A stretch of DNA of 64,000 nt from Drosophila persimilis (lineage: Eukaryota; Arthropoda; Insecta; Diptera; Drosophilidae): contig NW_020825345.1 in assembly GCF_003286085.1 (NCBI RefSeq), forward strand, positions 682,001-746,000, in the 5' to 3' direction. Position 1 is the stretch's first letter; each line of letters begins with the position of its first letter. Below, one piece after another: positions 20,716 to 33,673 of this stretch. The translations under genes were made by a program, and so were the position numbers. The notes beneath the pieces are model-generated. The model saw nothing but the letters and a program-made list of their open reading frames with translations. It did not search any database and was not told the DNA's origin.

Positions 20716-21788
20716 TTTTCAAGTTTTTACCTGGTGCGCGCCCATCGATCGACATTAGCGATCGATAGGAAAGCGGTGCTACCTATCGAAAGCTCATGAA
20801 AGCTCACCTGTGGATCTGGCTCTGGCTGTGGCTGGCTGAGAGTCTGTTTTCGGCCATCAGACATTTCAAAGTCGGCAAGCAGACCGTTTGGATTGTTACT
20901 TTTATAAGGCATATTATCTCGTGGTAAGCGGAATCTCCGATTTTGGAGTTGGTTTAATGGTACTTCAACCTGTGGATTGTTAGTATGTTGCCGTTTTCAA
21001 TGGACTTCTGTACTTGCACTAATAGTCCATGTGCCTAGATCAAGTGCTTTGACGTTTGCATGTCGAAATAGACATGGAAACCAGTTCGTAGTAATTATTG
21101 TGCTGCATGTGTTGTAACCGCAGAGCCGGAGCCGGAGCCAGCCCAGCCAGCCCAGCGTCAGCATTAGCGCATTTGTTCGATGTTGCTGCTGGCTTTCTGC
21201 CGCGAGTGTTTCATTGGAGTCTGCACAAAAGAAGTTGCTGGCCTTTGGACTGCCGTGCTGCTGTGCTGCTAAACAAATCACATAAAAATGTTGACCGTGG
21301 CCGAGTAACACACAAAGAGGAAATCGAAAGCTCAAAATGAACGTTAGAGGAAAAGTGATGATATGCATCTTGCATGTCGTAAAAGTAGATGCCGAATAAA
21401 TCCAATTTTCCCCCCATGATAATGAGAGTAATCCGGCAGACAGAGCATGAAATAATTATGCGAGCGAGCAATACTCGTATATCACCTTTGCTATCCCGGT
21501 AGCAGAGCGTCACGTAAGACGAGCATTCGAAAACCCGCCTAGTCATTCCGAAACAAGCTTTGCTGACCCTCGAAGAAGGCCGTGATGAGCTGGTTTAAAT
21601 GGCTTATATGCCCAGGTTTATGACAATGTCGACCACTTGCGACAGACGCGTCTCATGGTGCATCAATTAAAGCTATTCTGACGGAAACTTCACACAAATT
21701 TAACTTGCATTCGGTCTAATTGCAGCACTTATTACTTGCGATCCCAACCAGTTCCCATTAACTATCAGACGAGACCAAACCAGCAGCA
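20716..21788. other. Intergenic / upstream region and 5' UTR of CG7724
   Basis: Contains two overlapping cgatcgacattagcgatcga words at 20742-20768, resembling Drosophila DRE/cgatcgat-type sites, but no gene that I can support. The 5' UTR of CG7724 likely lies in the last 60-100 bases. Confidence 0.35.
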
Positions 21789-23143
21789 ATGAGCAGCAGC
21801 AGTAGCAGTAACAGTGGCAGTGGCGGTGCCGGCGACGTGGTCCTCGTAACTGGCGGCAGCGGATTTCTGGGTCAGCACCTCATTAAGCAGCTGCTGGAGC
21901 GACGCAAGGAGCTGGGCATCAGGGAAGTCCGTTCGCTGGACATTGTGCCCTACAAGAACAACATCGGCCATCCGGAAACGTCCATACTGCGCACATTTGT
22001 GGGCGATATTGGCGTCGATCGCGAAAGCCTCGGCCCTATCTTCGCCGGAGTGGACGGGGTCTTCCACTGCGCGGCCTCAGTGAAGATCGAGTATCCCCCC
22101 AACTACGAGGAGCTGGACCGTGTGAATGTGAAGGGTAAGTGAGAGTCCGCTTGAGAGTGCCATCTCCAATCAACCACAATCAACCAATCTATCCCAGGCA
22201 CCCTGGCCATTGTGGACCTGTGCATCCAGAATAATGTGAAGCGGTTGGTTTACACCAGCTGCACGTCCGTGTGTTTTGTGCCCTTCAAGGGCCGCAGCAC
22301 CTTCTCGGCCGTCATTAATTCAACGGAATCCAAGACGGACACACCCACCTTGGACGGGGCCTCGCTCTGGGAGCAGGACAGCCAGTTCCTGATTGCAGGA
22401 TACGCCTCGAGCAAGCTGCGGGGCGAGAACATCGTACTCAACTCCAACGGAGCCCCACTCCAGAACCAGCAGGGTGAGTCTTGGCTTGCTGTCTTAGCTG
22501 TCGTGGAGCGTCATTCATTTAAAACTCTCTGGCAGATTACTTGGCCACCTGTGCCATCCGTGCCCCGCTGACCTACGGGGAGTGTGACTCCCACTTTGTT
22601 ACGAATACCTTTGAGTATCTGTCGAGGCGTGGCTGGGTATTCCCGCGCATTGCCGGAGTCGGGGGCAAACAGCAGCTGGTATACGCCGGCAACGTGGCCT
22701 GGGGCCACCTCTGTGCCTACAAGGCCCTTAAGGTGTCCAGCAAGGCGGTCAATGGCCTGCCAGTGTTCGTCACCGACGACACGGGCATCAACGACGTCTC
22801 CCGCTTCATCCAGAAGATGGCCCTGCTCGGCGAGCGGTTCAAGGTGAAGACCAGCTGGTGGTATGTGCCCCATTTCCTGTTCTTCTTCCTGGCCTTCCTG
22901 CTGGAGGTTGTGGTGCGCGTCGCCTATCCCTACACAAAATACCGCTTGCACTACTCTCCCCGGGCCATCGCCTCCTACACGTCCTCCATGCTGATGTACA
23001 ACCGATTGCGCGCAGCGATACACATGGACTACATGCCACTGTTTGATGCCGACGCCAGCGCCGAGCGTAGTGCCAAGTGGTATGCCCGATGGTGGGACCA
23101 GAAGCAACAGGCCAGGCAGCAGCAGCTCAAGAAGTCCAGCTAA
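21789..23143 (+). CDS. CG7724: SDR enzyme, 3-beta-hydroxysteroid dehydrogenase-like (CG7724 orthologue)
   Basis: Extended short-chain dehydrogenase/reductase of the 3-beta-HSD family, NAD(P)-dependent, with an unknown physiological substrate. Exons 21789-22134, 22198-22473 and 22536-23143 give 409 residues. A Ser-rich leader is followed by the nucleotide-binding motif TGGSGFLGQHL (about residues 19-29). The active-site YASSK (YxxxK) is in exon 2 near residue 203, with a TSCTSV serine region before it. A hydrophobic segment (HFLFFFLAFLLEVVVRV) near residue 360 suggests membrane association, as in 3-beta-HSDs. It ends in a basic, Gln-rich tail. In D. melanogaster CG7724 and CG7725 (rogdi) have neighbouring numbers, which supports the assignment. 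The start is the first ATG, after agcagca. Confidence 0.92.
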
Positions 23144-23330
23144 GATTTATAGATCCCTCGGATAATGTTGCTTACTGTGTAGTGGTATCTTCTTTTTTTT
23201 TTGCTGTTGTTTATGATTAAGTTACTTTCAACGTCTTGCACGGGATATCTGATATTGAAGGTTGATTTTTATGTAATGTACTGCCCCCCCGCTTGAGTTC
23301 AATAAACTGGTTATTGTTTGTTATTTCTGT
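23144..23330 (+). other. CG7724: CG7724 3' UTR with polyadenylation signal
   Basis: Short UTR with AATAAA at 23301-23306. A reverse-strand AATAAA lies only about 150 bases further on (23455-23460). Confidence 0.7.
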
Positions 23331-23454
23331 GCGAGTCTTCTTTGTGGGAAATTTCTGGAAATTTCAAACTCCCCAAGTACAATCGCAGATCTCCACACCC
23401 CACCCCAAATAAATACACATGATCTCTTATGTTTTTGAACAATGTTCATATTTG

Positions 23455-23460
23455 TTTATT
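23455..23460 (-). terminator. Rbp6: Candidate distal polyadenylation signal of Rbp6
   Basis: TTTATT on + equals AATAAA on -. It is the last such signal before the convergent CG7724 gene; many similar hexamers lie upstream, so this choice is tentative. Confidence 0.3.
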
Positions 23461-24360
23461 TATCATTATGAATTAATTTATTTATTTCTCAGTTATTTCA
23501 TTATAATTTTTATTTCATATATATATATATATATTTGTTTGTCTTGGTTTTTTGTTTTTTTGTTGGTTGTTGTTTTATTTTTTTGTTGCTCTAGAGCGTT
23601 TCTTTGCCGTTGTTTTTTAAACTTATGTTCCATAGCTTAACTCTATGCCATTATTTAATTTCATTCTGTTTAAAATCATGTTTTAGTTTTCTGTTTATGT
23701 TTTCTGTTTTTGTGTGTGTGTGTGTGTGTGTGTGGGAGTGTGGTTCCATATGCGATTGCTGTTCGGCCGATCTTAACCTGCTCTTTCTCTGTCGCTCCTC
23801 TTACCTCTCTTGCCTTCCCTCTCTCGCCTCGCACCTAGCGCGCCCATCCCACCCAATCCGCGTACGTGGCACATGGTGAACAAAGTGATTCTTGTCATTT
23901 CTTTACCCTGCATATATGTATGTGAGTAGTGTGTACTGCTGGATCTCTATGTGGGTGAGATGCGGTGAGGTGTGGTGTGGTGTGGTATGGTGTGGTGTTC
24001 GTTCGTTCGGGTGTTTGCTAAAAACTTATGCAATTTCGCTGCCGTCCGAGTGGGTTCCTCCCTTTTCTTCTTTGGCGTGTATGTGTGGTGTCATCTGTTA
24101 ATAAATGTAGATGGTGTGTAGATGTGGCTGATGTTGTGGCTGGGATGTTGGTGGTTGTGGTGGTGGTGGTGGTGGTGGCCGCATAGTTCTGCTCTGATCG
24201 GCTCTGATGCTCGAGGGTCCTTATTAATAATTGAATTTCTTTAACCACCAGCATGCGTATCCGCCAGTTGGTTTGTTCTGTTCGGTTCATCGAAGGCTTA
24301 ACATTATTGAATTTAACTATATGTTTATTTGTTGTTCTTGGTTATATAACTATGTATATA

Positions 24361-24393
<33 letters not shown>

Positions 24394-27300
24394 TCATTTT
24401 GTTTTATATGTATATACGGGACAGCGGGTGTCCTATGAAGGTTTTTATGCCTCTTCTTTTCGGTCTGTAGTAGTAAATATACAAATTCGTTACCGGATTT
24501 CTTAATAGAAATGAAAAAAATTGTTTATTAAATTCATGTTATGCTTCTATTTATGTGTATGTGTCATCATCATCATCATCATTATCATCCGTCCACATCC
24601 TTCCGTTTCCGTTTACGTTTCCGTTTCCGTTTCTGCTTCTACTTCCGTTTGCTTGTTGCGGTTTCTGGTTGTTTAATTATTATATTTTTACCTTGTATAG
24701 TTTGCTGTAAGTGTAGTACTGTACCAGTTTATGTTATATATATGTATAGACCTTATATACACATATTGGCATTGCCTCCCGCGTCCCGCATCTCGCGTCC
24801 TGCGCCCCAACATTTCGAATCTCGCATCCAACATACCAAATTCAATATCCAATATCCAATATTCAACATCCAACATCGTTTATCCACCATCAACCCATCA
24901 ACCCATCAACCCATCATCTCAATGTGTCCGTCTGGGACTTACTCGCTAGAATTCTCATATATCATATCATATCATTTCATTTGGTTGTGTGTTTTTAAAG
25001 TATTCGCACTGAAAGTTGTTCGAGCTCGTGGCTCTGTAGACAGTATAGCCATACGGTATGTTGTATGTAAGTTTAATTGATTCTCGTCCTGTGCTCCTTA
25101 ATTACTTTACTTACATAGGTAGAATACTTACAAACTGGGGGGCCCTGCTTCGGGGCACTTAATAAATGTATTTGCATCATCATCTTCGTGTTGTCGAATG
25201 CCTTGTAGTTTCATACGAATATCGAATTGCGTCTCCTGATCCGCTCCTTTCACGACTTTCTCTAACTCCTCTAACTCTTTATCTTTATCTTTATCTTTCT
25301 CAAAAGACTTCCTTTGACTTTTATATGTGTATAAAGTATTAAAATGATTTCATTTTGCTTGGTTACGCATTACGTTACGCATTTCATGTAAATACAATTT
25401 TAACGTTCGCCTTCTTCCCCTTCTCCTTCTCCATCGCCTTCGCCTTGTCTTCGTTTATGTATTACTCGTACTCATTCTCGTACTTGTTCATTTTGTTTTT
25501 GTTTTTGTTTTGGTTTTTGGTTTTCTTCTTTCCTTCATTTTGTTGTATATATTAATATATAATTTTCCATATAGTATAGTGTAAAATATATAAGAGATAT
25601 TGTCAATATAGTAAAGGTGTTTGTCAGCAGGAGTTCTGCCACATCGAACTGACACATTCCTGGGGGGAATTTCTTACTTATAGCAAAAATAGTCAAGTGA
25701 TCGTTCGTATGAAGGTTCTTTTGTATGTAAGTACTCTTCATCGTACATACATGTATATGCCGTGTTCTTCTGTCGCGTGTAGTGTGTGTGTGGGTGTGTG
25801 TGTGTGTGCGCGGTGTGTGTCTTGGTGTCTGTGGTGTATGTACATATGTAAGTCTATAAAAAAAAAAACAAAAAAACTGCGGATAGAAATGTCCTGTGTA
25901 AGTATAAGATTGCTATCATATAAAAGCACGTCAAAGTGTAGAAGGCCCACAATGTGTATGGTTGTATGCTGTATGATTCGAAGATATCGATCTTTTGATC
26001 TTGCGATCTTGCGATTTCCCGCCTCCCAAGAGCCTTTAGGGCGCATAGAGAGCTATGCGCTCCTCAGCGAGGCCTCAACGTTCAAGTGTCTGTCTGTCTC
26101 CTTGTTTTGTTTGTGTTGTGGTTCGGTTAAAAGAAAGATTCTTCGATCGTTAGCGCCTAGACATTAGTTAAATTGTATTTCATTATCGTAGTCGTAGTCG
26201 TAGTCGTAATCGTTATCGTTAGCGTTATCGTAATCGTAATTGTAATTGTAACTGTATCGTATTTGTTGATGGTGTGGCATACTCATACACATAATTAGAA
26301 CTGATATGTTTTTAAGTCAATAATAAGAGAAAAACGGAAAGCAATTCGTATATGGTAGCTACGTAACTTCTTCTCATCTTCAGTGTCGTGTCTTCAGTTT
26401 CAATCTATATTTTAATGTTTTCCTCCACTTTATAAATATTTTACATTATACCTTATGTCTGTTAGTGCCGCGTGTTTGGTTTTGCTTTTGGTTTTGGTTT
26501 TGGTTTTGTTTTTGGTTTGCTTTGCTTTCCCGGCTTTAACCACCAATTGACATTTTGACTGAAAACTGCATATATGTATGTATGTATTTATTTAGCTTAA
26601 AGTATGGGTACATTATTTAAAAAAAAAATTTTTTACGGCGTACTCTTTATACACACAATTGTTCGCTCTTTCTTCTGCATTATCCATTATTCATTATTCA
26701 TTATTCAATATTCGCTCTTCGTTCCCTATATAAAATGAGACTTTTTTGACTTTTATCAATGTTCCTCTTTGTCTTTATCTTTATGTTTATGTTTATGTTT
26801 ATGTTTGTTCTTGTTATTTATTTATTTAATTATTTTTGTTCAATTTAAAGCTTTTGCGCCTGCGCCGTCGAGTGTCGTCGCTCCTCTGTCGCCTTTGTTC
26901 TCGTCCTCCTCCGACGGCGCCTCAGTAAAAAAATAATGAAAACTGTTTTTTCTTTTTTGTCTTTTCATTGTTTTGTTTTATTTCTAAAAAATGTTCTTCT
27001 TGTTTCTTTTGTTTGTGTTTATGTTTTTGTTGCTGCTGTTGTTGTTTTTGTTGTTGTTGTTGTTGTCTTTATGTTGCTCTCTGTGCTTTGTTTGGTTGGT
27101 GTAACATTTTCTAATTGACTGAAATTGATTTTGTTACAAGGACGCATTGCTTGTTGTTGAAGTTGATCCGGTATACCAATAGTTAATATATGTATCTACT
27201 CGTACGTATAGATGCTGGATGTCTTGTGATCGGCGATCTGCGATCTGCGATCTGGTATAGTAGCTGCTGATGAAGTTCTTTAACAATAGAGCACTACAAC

Positions 27301-30300
27301 TACAAATCAGGGATGGGATAAAGCATTTGCACTACTCGTAACGAACGTTAACAGGGAAATGCTAGAGAAAATTCAACGTTACACTTAAAGCTGTCTCTTA
27401 AGCGGACACGGGACACGCCCAGAACTATTTCTGCGATTCAGATTCAGATTCAGATTCAGATACAGATCTAGATTCAGAAATCCAGTTCCGGTTGTCCGGT
27501 CGACCTACACCTGTCTCACAAATAATACGAGTACAAAAGTTGCCAGCGGCGCTACAAAGATGTAATTTTGGGCACAGCTGCCTCCAAAAATCAAGATTCG
27601 AGTCAGACTGCTCGTACGACAGTACAGTCGAAGGATCAAAGATCAAAGATCGAAGATCGATCACCGACCCGACAGATCAACAGTGCACACCATCTGTTGT
27701 GCATTCATTGATTCTGTGTGAGTTCTCCTCGCCTTACAATCAATCCTTTACTTTAATACATTTATATATATATATGTATATATATATATCTATATATATA
27801 TTTCTTTACGTGTAAGTGTATATATATTTTTATGTATATTTATATATTGGTGTATATTTTATGTATTCCTTTTGGGGTTTGTTTAACTTCGCGGCTTGTT
27901 CGTCTCGTCCCGTCACGTCTCGTCTCCAGTTTGCCTCAATCTTTTTCGGTTTTTTTGAATTATTGCTTTTAGAACATGTCTTAAAAATATATTTATTTAT
28001 ATATATATTTATATGTGTATATATATGTATATGCCTTAGAAGTAGGTTTAATATATATATATATATATATTTTATGCAAATATAACATTTTTGCCCTTCT
28101 CGCTGCCTTCACCTCACTCGCTTCCTCTCCTCGTTAAAATATCTGCCGTCGCAGGGGCGAAGCTGCAGCATTGGAATACTTTCAAGTGACCCCCTGACCT
28201 GCTGAGTGCTCAGCGGAATCTGCGCTAAAGTAAACCTCGCCGTGTCATACCCTTCTCGATGACACTCGTAAAACACACCCATTCAAACTCTCCTCCCGAT
28301 ATGCCCGCGACTGGCAATGTGGCCTGATCTTTTGTCTATCTAAAATTGAAGAATTCTGTCTTTTCTGCTTCAAATATTCATTTCATTCCCTTACATTTCT
28401 TTTCACTGGTTTTCTTGTATTCTTGGTTTTGTTTTGTTTTTTGATTATACAATACATAAATGTGTAGATTATTCGGGATTGTTCCCGGCGGGTCATGCAC
28501 AACGGCAGGGAGAATATACGCTCGAAGAAATTTCGGAAATTTCCAAGAGGACTTCTCATATTTTTGAATTTTCGTTTTAGGGAATTGCGGATGCAACATC
28601 TCTCCCGTTTTTTGTTGCTTTGTTGGCGATCAACACTCTTCTAAACGCTAAATGTAATTTCTGTTTCTGTTTCTGCGCTTTTCTGCGGTCCTGTTCGCGT
28701 CCTGTTCGTTTTCTGTTTTCTTTATAACTAGGCATACAATATCGTATAAGTATGTGTGGTTTCTGTTTCTGTTTTGGTTTTGGTTTTGGTTTCTGTTCTC
28801 GCGTTCCGCCCCTCTAGAGGCTATATATATGTATTGTATGTATGTATGTACGGTATTGTATGTAGGTTTGTTGTTGGTCCGAGACTTGACAGGCAAAGTC
28901 CTGGAGAGCGTTGGTTTGACAATTTGGCAAAAAAGTTATGAAAGGAACATTTTCACTGTTTCGGCATTTGCTTTTGCTTTCGCTTTTGCTTTCGTTTTTT
29001 CTTACTTTTATTTCTATTCCTCAATTTGTTTTTATGTTTTTCTGCTTTCCTGCTTTACTGCTTTTCTGCTTTGTGGCTGTTTCTGTTTCTGTTTTTTTAT
29101 TTTAGTTTTAGTTTTAGTTTTTCAGCTTTTTCCCGTCGCCTAATGCAAAAAATCTCAGACTGACAGACAGAGAGAAAAAGCGCATCGTATTGTTGTTCTG
29201 TCAATTATAGAATATGTATTTCTATCTCTCTGCTATTTCGATTTTTTGTTTGTTTTCTTCTTTTTTTTTCTTTTGTTTTTTCTTTGTTTTTCCCTTCTAG
29301 CGTTTTTGTTTGGTTTTCTTGGTTTTTGTTCAATCTAATTTTCCCCCACTTGCTGTGTGTGTAACAAATGTCGTTTACTTATCTATCTGATAGGTTTTTT
29401 TTTGCGGTTTTTGTGGTTTTTTTTTTTGTTTGGTTTGGTTTGGTTTGCTTTTCCAATAATTTAATACTCCATATAGTTGTATATAAATATATTTTTCTAT
29501 TATGCCCCCCGATTGCATATCAAATACTCGTATATCTAGTACATTCCATGTCCGAGTGATTCGCTGCCGGACGGAGCGACTAGAAAAAAAAATTAATTGC
29601 ACATAACGTGGCCTGCATTTCATCGTCCTCCTCTCGTCTCCTCCTTTCTAGCCCGTCTTGCCCTTTCTGATCCGTTCTTTCTTTCTCTTATACATATGCT
29701 TGTTTACAGATACATATATATATGTATATATATATATATAGATTTAGTTAAATGTTCAAACATTTGCGATTTTGCGCGTTTGTTTTATAAATATTTTATT
29801 TACTTAATCGTACTATATGTGTTGTATGTATAATAGTTCATTGTTATATTTGCATATGCACTTACCAAGTAATTTGTTTAAGTTTTTTTCCTTCTTTTTG
29901 ATTTATCAGTAAGATCTGTGTGTGTGTCTTTCAGTGTCTTCTGTATCTTCTGTATCTCTAACTTTATCTTTATCTTTATTTTTATTTTTTTATGTGTGTT
30001 TTGCATTTCGAAAATTGTTTGTGTGTTTCTTAGATATTTAGGGAGTTATTGGTTTGTCTTCCACTTTGTTCTGTGTTTTGTGTTCTTTGTTCATTTTTAA
30101 TTTTTTGTTTGGTTTTCGCAAAAAAAATTGATTTATGTACGCCTCGAGCTGCAGAAATGACTCTCCGCTTCGCTTTCATTGTCATAATTAATGCTTTAAC
30201 ATATTTGTCTAACTATCCACTGTGTTTAATTAGCATTTTGTGTGTGTTCGCTTTTTCGCCATTTCGCCTTTTCGCTTTCAGTGTGACACACTTTGTGCAC

Positions 30301-31220
30301 GAACACAAAGGCCTTTCATTCCATGAAAATAATGACAATAAAAAGGGAACTTCAACATATTTCAATAATAACAAATTGCCTTCGACTTTTCACATTTCAC
30401 ATTTGCTTTTCTTTTCATTTAATTTCTTTTTTGTTTTACTTTTTTCCTTTCTCTTCTCTTTTGTTTGTTTTTGTTAATTACTTTGGCCAATAAAGGATTT
30501 GTTGTACTTTAACATAAATTCATAAATATATGTATACGTAATTGCAGCACAATACAATTTTGATTTGATTTGTTTTGACTTTTTTGACTGCCCGCCCGAA
30601 TCGTGAAATCAGGACAAATGTCGAACCCAATCTGATTATAACATTTGCAAGAAGCATTTCACTCTTTCGACTGCGATTGGTATTGTAATCGTGATCGTGA
30701 TCGTAATCGTAATCGTGTTGATAGTACATTAATTTGTTGCTGGTTTCTGCATTGTTTGCGTTGGTTTTCTTTTCTTTTGATTCAATTAATTTCCTTTGTA
30801 TATATTGCGGTTTACTTTATACGATTATGTATAGAGTATATATATATGTTTATATATTGACTTTAACTTTAAAAGTTACAACTTAGATACGTTAAGAATA
30901 GCAATAATAATGATAATAATAATTTGCATTAATAATACGCAATCAAATAATAACATTTTCGCTATTATTGCAACATTTTCAATTTTCTCAATTTTCTCAA
31001 TTTACTCAATTTTGTTTTTCAACTTTTATCGTTTTTTTATTAGTTTCCCCCGATCTTTTTCGTATGTATATACGATGTATTTTTTTTTTTGCGTATTTTT
31101 TACTTTTTGTTGATTTCTCATTACTTAAAAGTGTGTGGCTGCCACAACAGCGTTGTTGTCATCATCCGCGCCTCCTCCAATTTTCGCTGTGTGTGCAGCC
31201 GCAGTCACGCCCCCTTGGCC

Positions 31221-31278
31221 CGCCGCCATGCCGCCATGCCGCCATGCCGCCATGCCGCCTTGCCGCCATGCCGCCATG
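31221..31278. repeat. (CCGCCATG)n 8-bp minisatellite
   Basis: Seven near-perfect 8-bp units inside the presumed Rbp6 3' UTR. Confidence 0.9.
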
Positions 31279-32076
31279 ATGCCACTCTCCCGTTTAATTT
31301 GCATTTTAAACGATTTTTGCTGCACACGTTGCATCTTTCGGGGGCACGACACTGCGCTGCTGCTGATGCTGCTGCTGCAGTTGTTCTTGTTGTAAGTAGT
31401 GTGGTTGTTAAATTAAAATTAATTCTTTTTTGTTTGCATACGCTCATAGTTTTTTCTCATCTTTCTTTCATTTTGTTTTTTTTTGGTATATATATATATG
31501 TTCATATACATATATATATATATAAATCTATATACATATATATGTGGGTGTGGGTGTGGGTGTGGGTGTACGGGGTTCTGGGCTTTTCTCCATACGCATA
31601 TGTATATACGTTAATTAATTAATTAATTATAATATGTGTGAGTGTGAGTGTGTTTGGTTTATTGTTTGTTGCTCTTGCAGTTGCAGTTGCTGTTGCTGTT
31701 GTCGTTACGGATTTTTGTTTCGCTTTGCAATGTGGAAATACACGTGTAATATGTATTTTATTTGATTTATATATATGTATATATACGGGGATACATATAT
31801 ACATATCTGTGGTATATATGTATATATATATAATTTTAAATTATTTTTCTTGTTGCTGTTGTTGTTATTGTTGCTGCAGCATTACAGATACATTTACTCC
31901 TGCGTTCATCTCTTCGTGGTGTGTATCTGTATCTCTGGATGCTCATATCTGTGTGTGTCTGACATTGTTGCTAAAGTTGCAGTTGCTTGTGTTGCTCTTG
32001 TTGCTCTTGTTGTTGTTGTTGTTGTAGCTGTTGGTGTTGCTGCTGCTGCTGTCATTGCGGTTGTCGGCGCCACCTT

Positions 32077-32118
32077 TTAATGGTATCCATTTGTAAATGC
32101 CGCAGGAATTAGTGGTCC
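32077..32118 (-). CDS. Rbp6: Rbp6 conserved terminal micro-exon (musashi-type C-terminus)
   Basis: A 42-base exon (13 residues plus TAA) after a clean acceptor (tttatttacag). It reads [13 protein letters not shown] and joins in phase 0 to the CCG end of the 33946-34187 exon. The similarity to the Musashi-2 C-terminus shows that this ending is ancestral. Confidence 0.9.
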   Translation of the reverse strand, partial: GPLIPAAFTNGYH

Positions 32119-33642
32119 CTGTAAATAAACGTTTCGTGGAGAACAAAACAAGCAAACACCAAAAATTATTCAAATAAAATGCAATTTCTATGTATCTGCA
32201 CATCTACGCACACACACACATACATGTATGTATATATACGATTAAATATATGTATATTAAATAGGTATATAGAAAGTAAACATTTATAGGTAGGTAGGAG
32301 GTATACATACAATACATATATGTATTTATATAGAAATAGTAAAAGTGAAAAGTTATTGGAAGTAGACAAAAATACTCGATTGTTCAACAAATAAACACTA
32401 GAGAGAGAAACGAACTCGGGAACGGAGAAACTAATCCCAAAAGGCCGATAGCAGAGGTTTGATAACAGACCATCCATCCATCCATCCATCCATCCATACT
32501 TTCCGTCAATGGACACGGCGGACACACAAGCCAACTCTTTTGTAGCAAAAGAACAGACCGAATGAACAGAAGGACTAATTCTGGCAGTCTGGTAATTGCA
32601 AGAAATGAAACTCCACAAATGGATCGGCCCATCAGGGGGAAGCCCTTTCATTTGTGAATGCCGAATCATGAAAGATTGAAACGGAATCAGAAATATCCAT
32701 TAGGTATCTGTTAATCTGCATGCGACGCATGAGTATCTTTTTTCTCCCTTTGTCAGAGATGGCTTTTATCAAACCTCGCCGTCAGTCATGGATAATTGAT
32801 ATGGTTTTGGATATAATTTGGGTTCTTTTTGTTTTGTTTGGGTTTGCATCGACGCAAGGACGGATGTGGATTGGAGGTTCGGAAACATTGAAGTACTGAA
32901 ATATTCATATACTATAATACATATACATATATGGTGTACAGAATTTAAATAAATCAAAAGAGTTTAATTGAAAACGGCCTAGAAAACTGTGCTTTTGACG
33001 TGCATACATATTTTTTTACGTTCATTTATTGTTTGTTTTATTAACATTATTTTTTGTTTGTTTTTTTTTGTTTTTTTTTTTTAGCTCAAAACGAAATATA
33101 TTTTTGATTCGACTATTTGGTTGAAGTTTAAAGAAATTTGGATTGTTAATAATTGAAATTGTTTAGTTGAAAAAAAAAAAAACAGAAGAGAACACGCTGT
33201 ATTTTGTTGGTGTGCCTACCTTGTGCAACTGCGTTTGTTTTATACTCTTATTTCTTTTGTTTTGCGTTTGCGTTTGCTCTTACTTTTGCTTTTGCTTTGC
33301 TTTCGTTTATTATTATTATTATTTTTTGTTGTTTTTGGTTTTTTGTTTTTGGTTGCATATATATATATATATGTATATATATATTCTCGATTTAAATATA
33401 TAATTGTTTGCTTTACTTTTGCTTTTCTTTTCTTTTCTTTTGTTTTGTTTTGTTTTGCATTTATATTTTTGGGTTTTCAGTCTTTTTATATATTAGCCAT
33501 CGCAAAGTTCAACGAATAAATCTGTACGAAATGAAAGAGAAATACAATACAATATATAGAAGGATAACGCATTTGTTGTTTAACTCTACATCGGTATTGG
33601 TGGTCTCTCTTTATCGCTATGGTGTGGCAAAGGGACGGATGT

Positions 33643-33673
<31 letters not shown>

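Larger units (their letters stand above)
23331..32076 (-). other. Rbp6: Probable very long Rbp6 3' UTR / downstream region
   Basis: No gene on either strand that I can support. The stretch is AT-rich with long T-rich, GT and AT simple repeats on the + strand (for example 23520-23545, 24358-24394, 28048-28070). Many TTTATT words could be - strand polyadenylation signals; the most distal good one, at 23455-23460, faces CG7724's end. It follows the conserved Rbp6 stop at 32077, so some or all of it may be 3' UTR. The extent is inferred, not shown. Confidence 0.45.

Noticed and set aside
24541..25080. 179-codon + frame of pyrimidine-rich repeats
   Set aside because: Composed of CAT and CCGTTT repeats in a non-coding block; no conserved motif.
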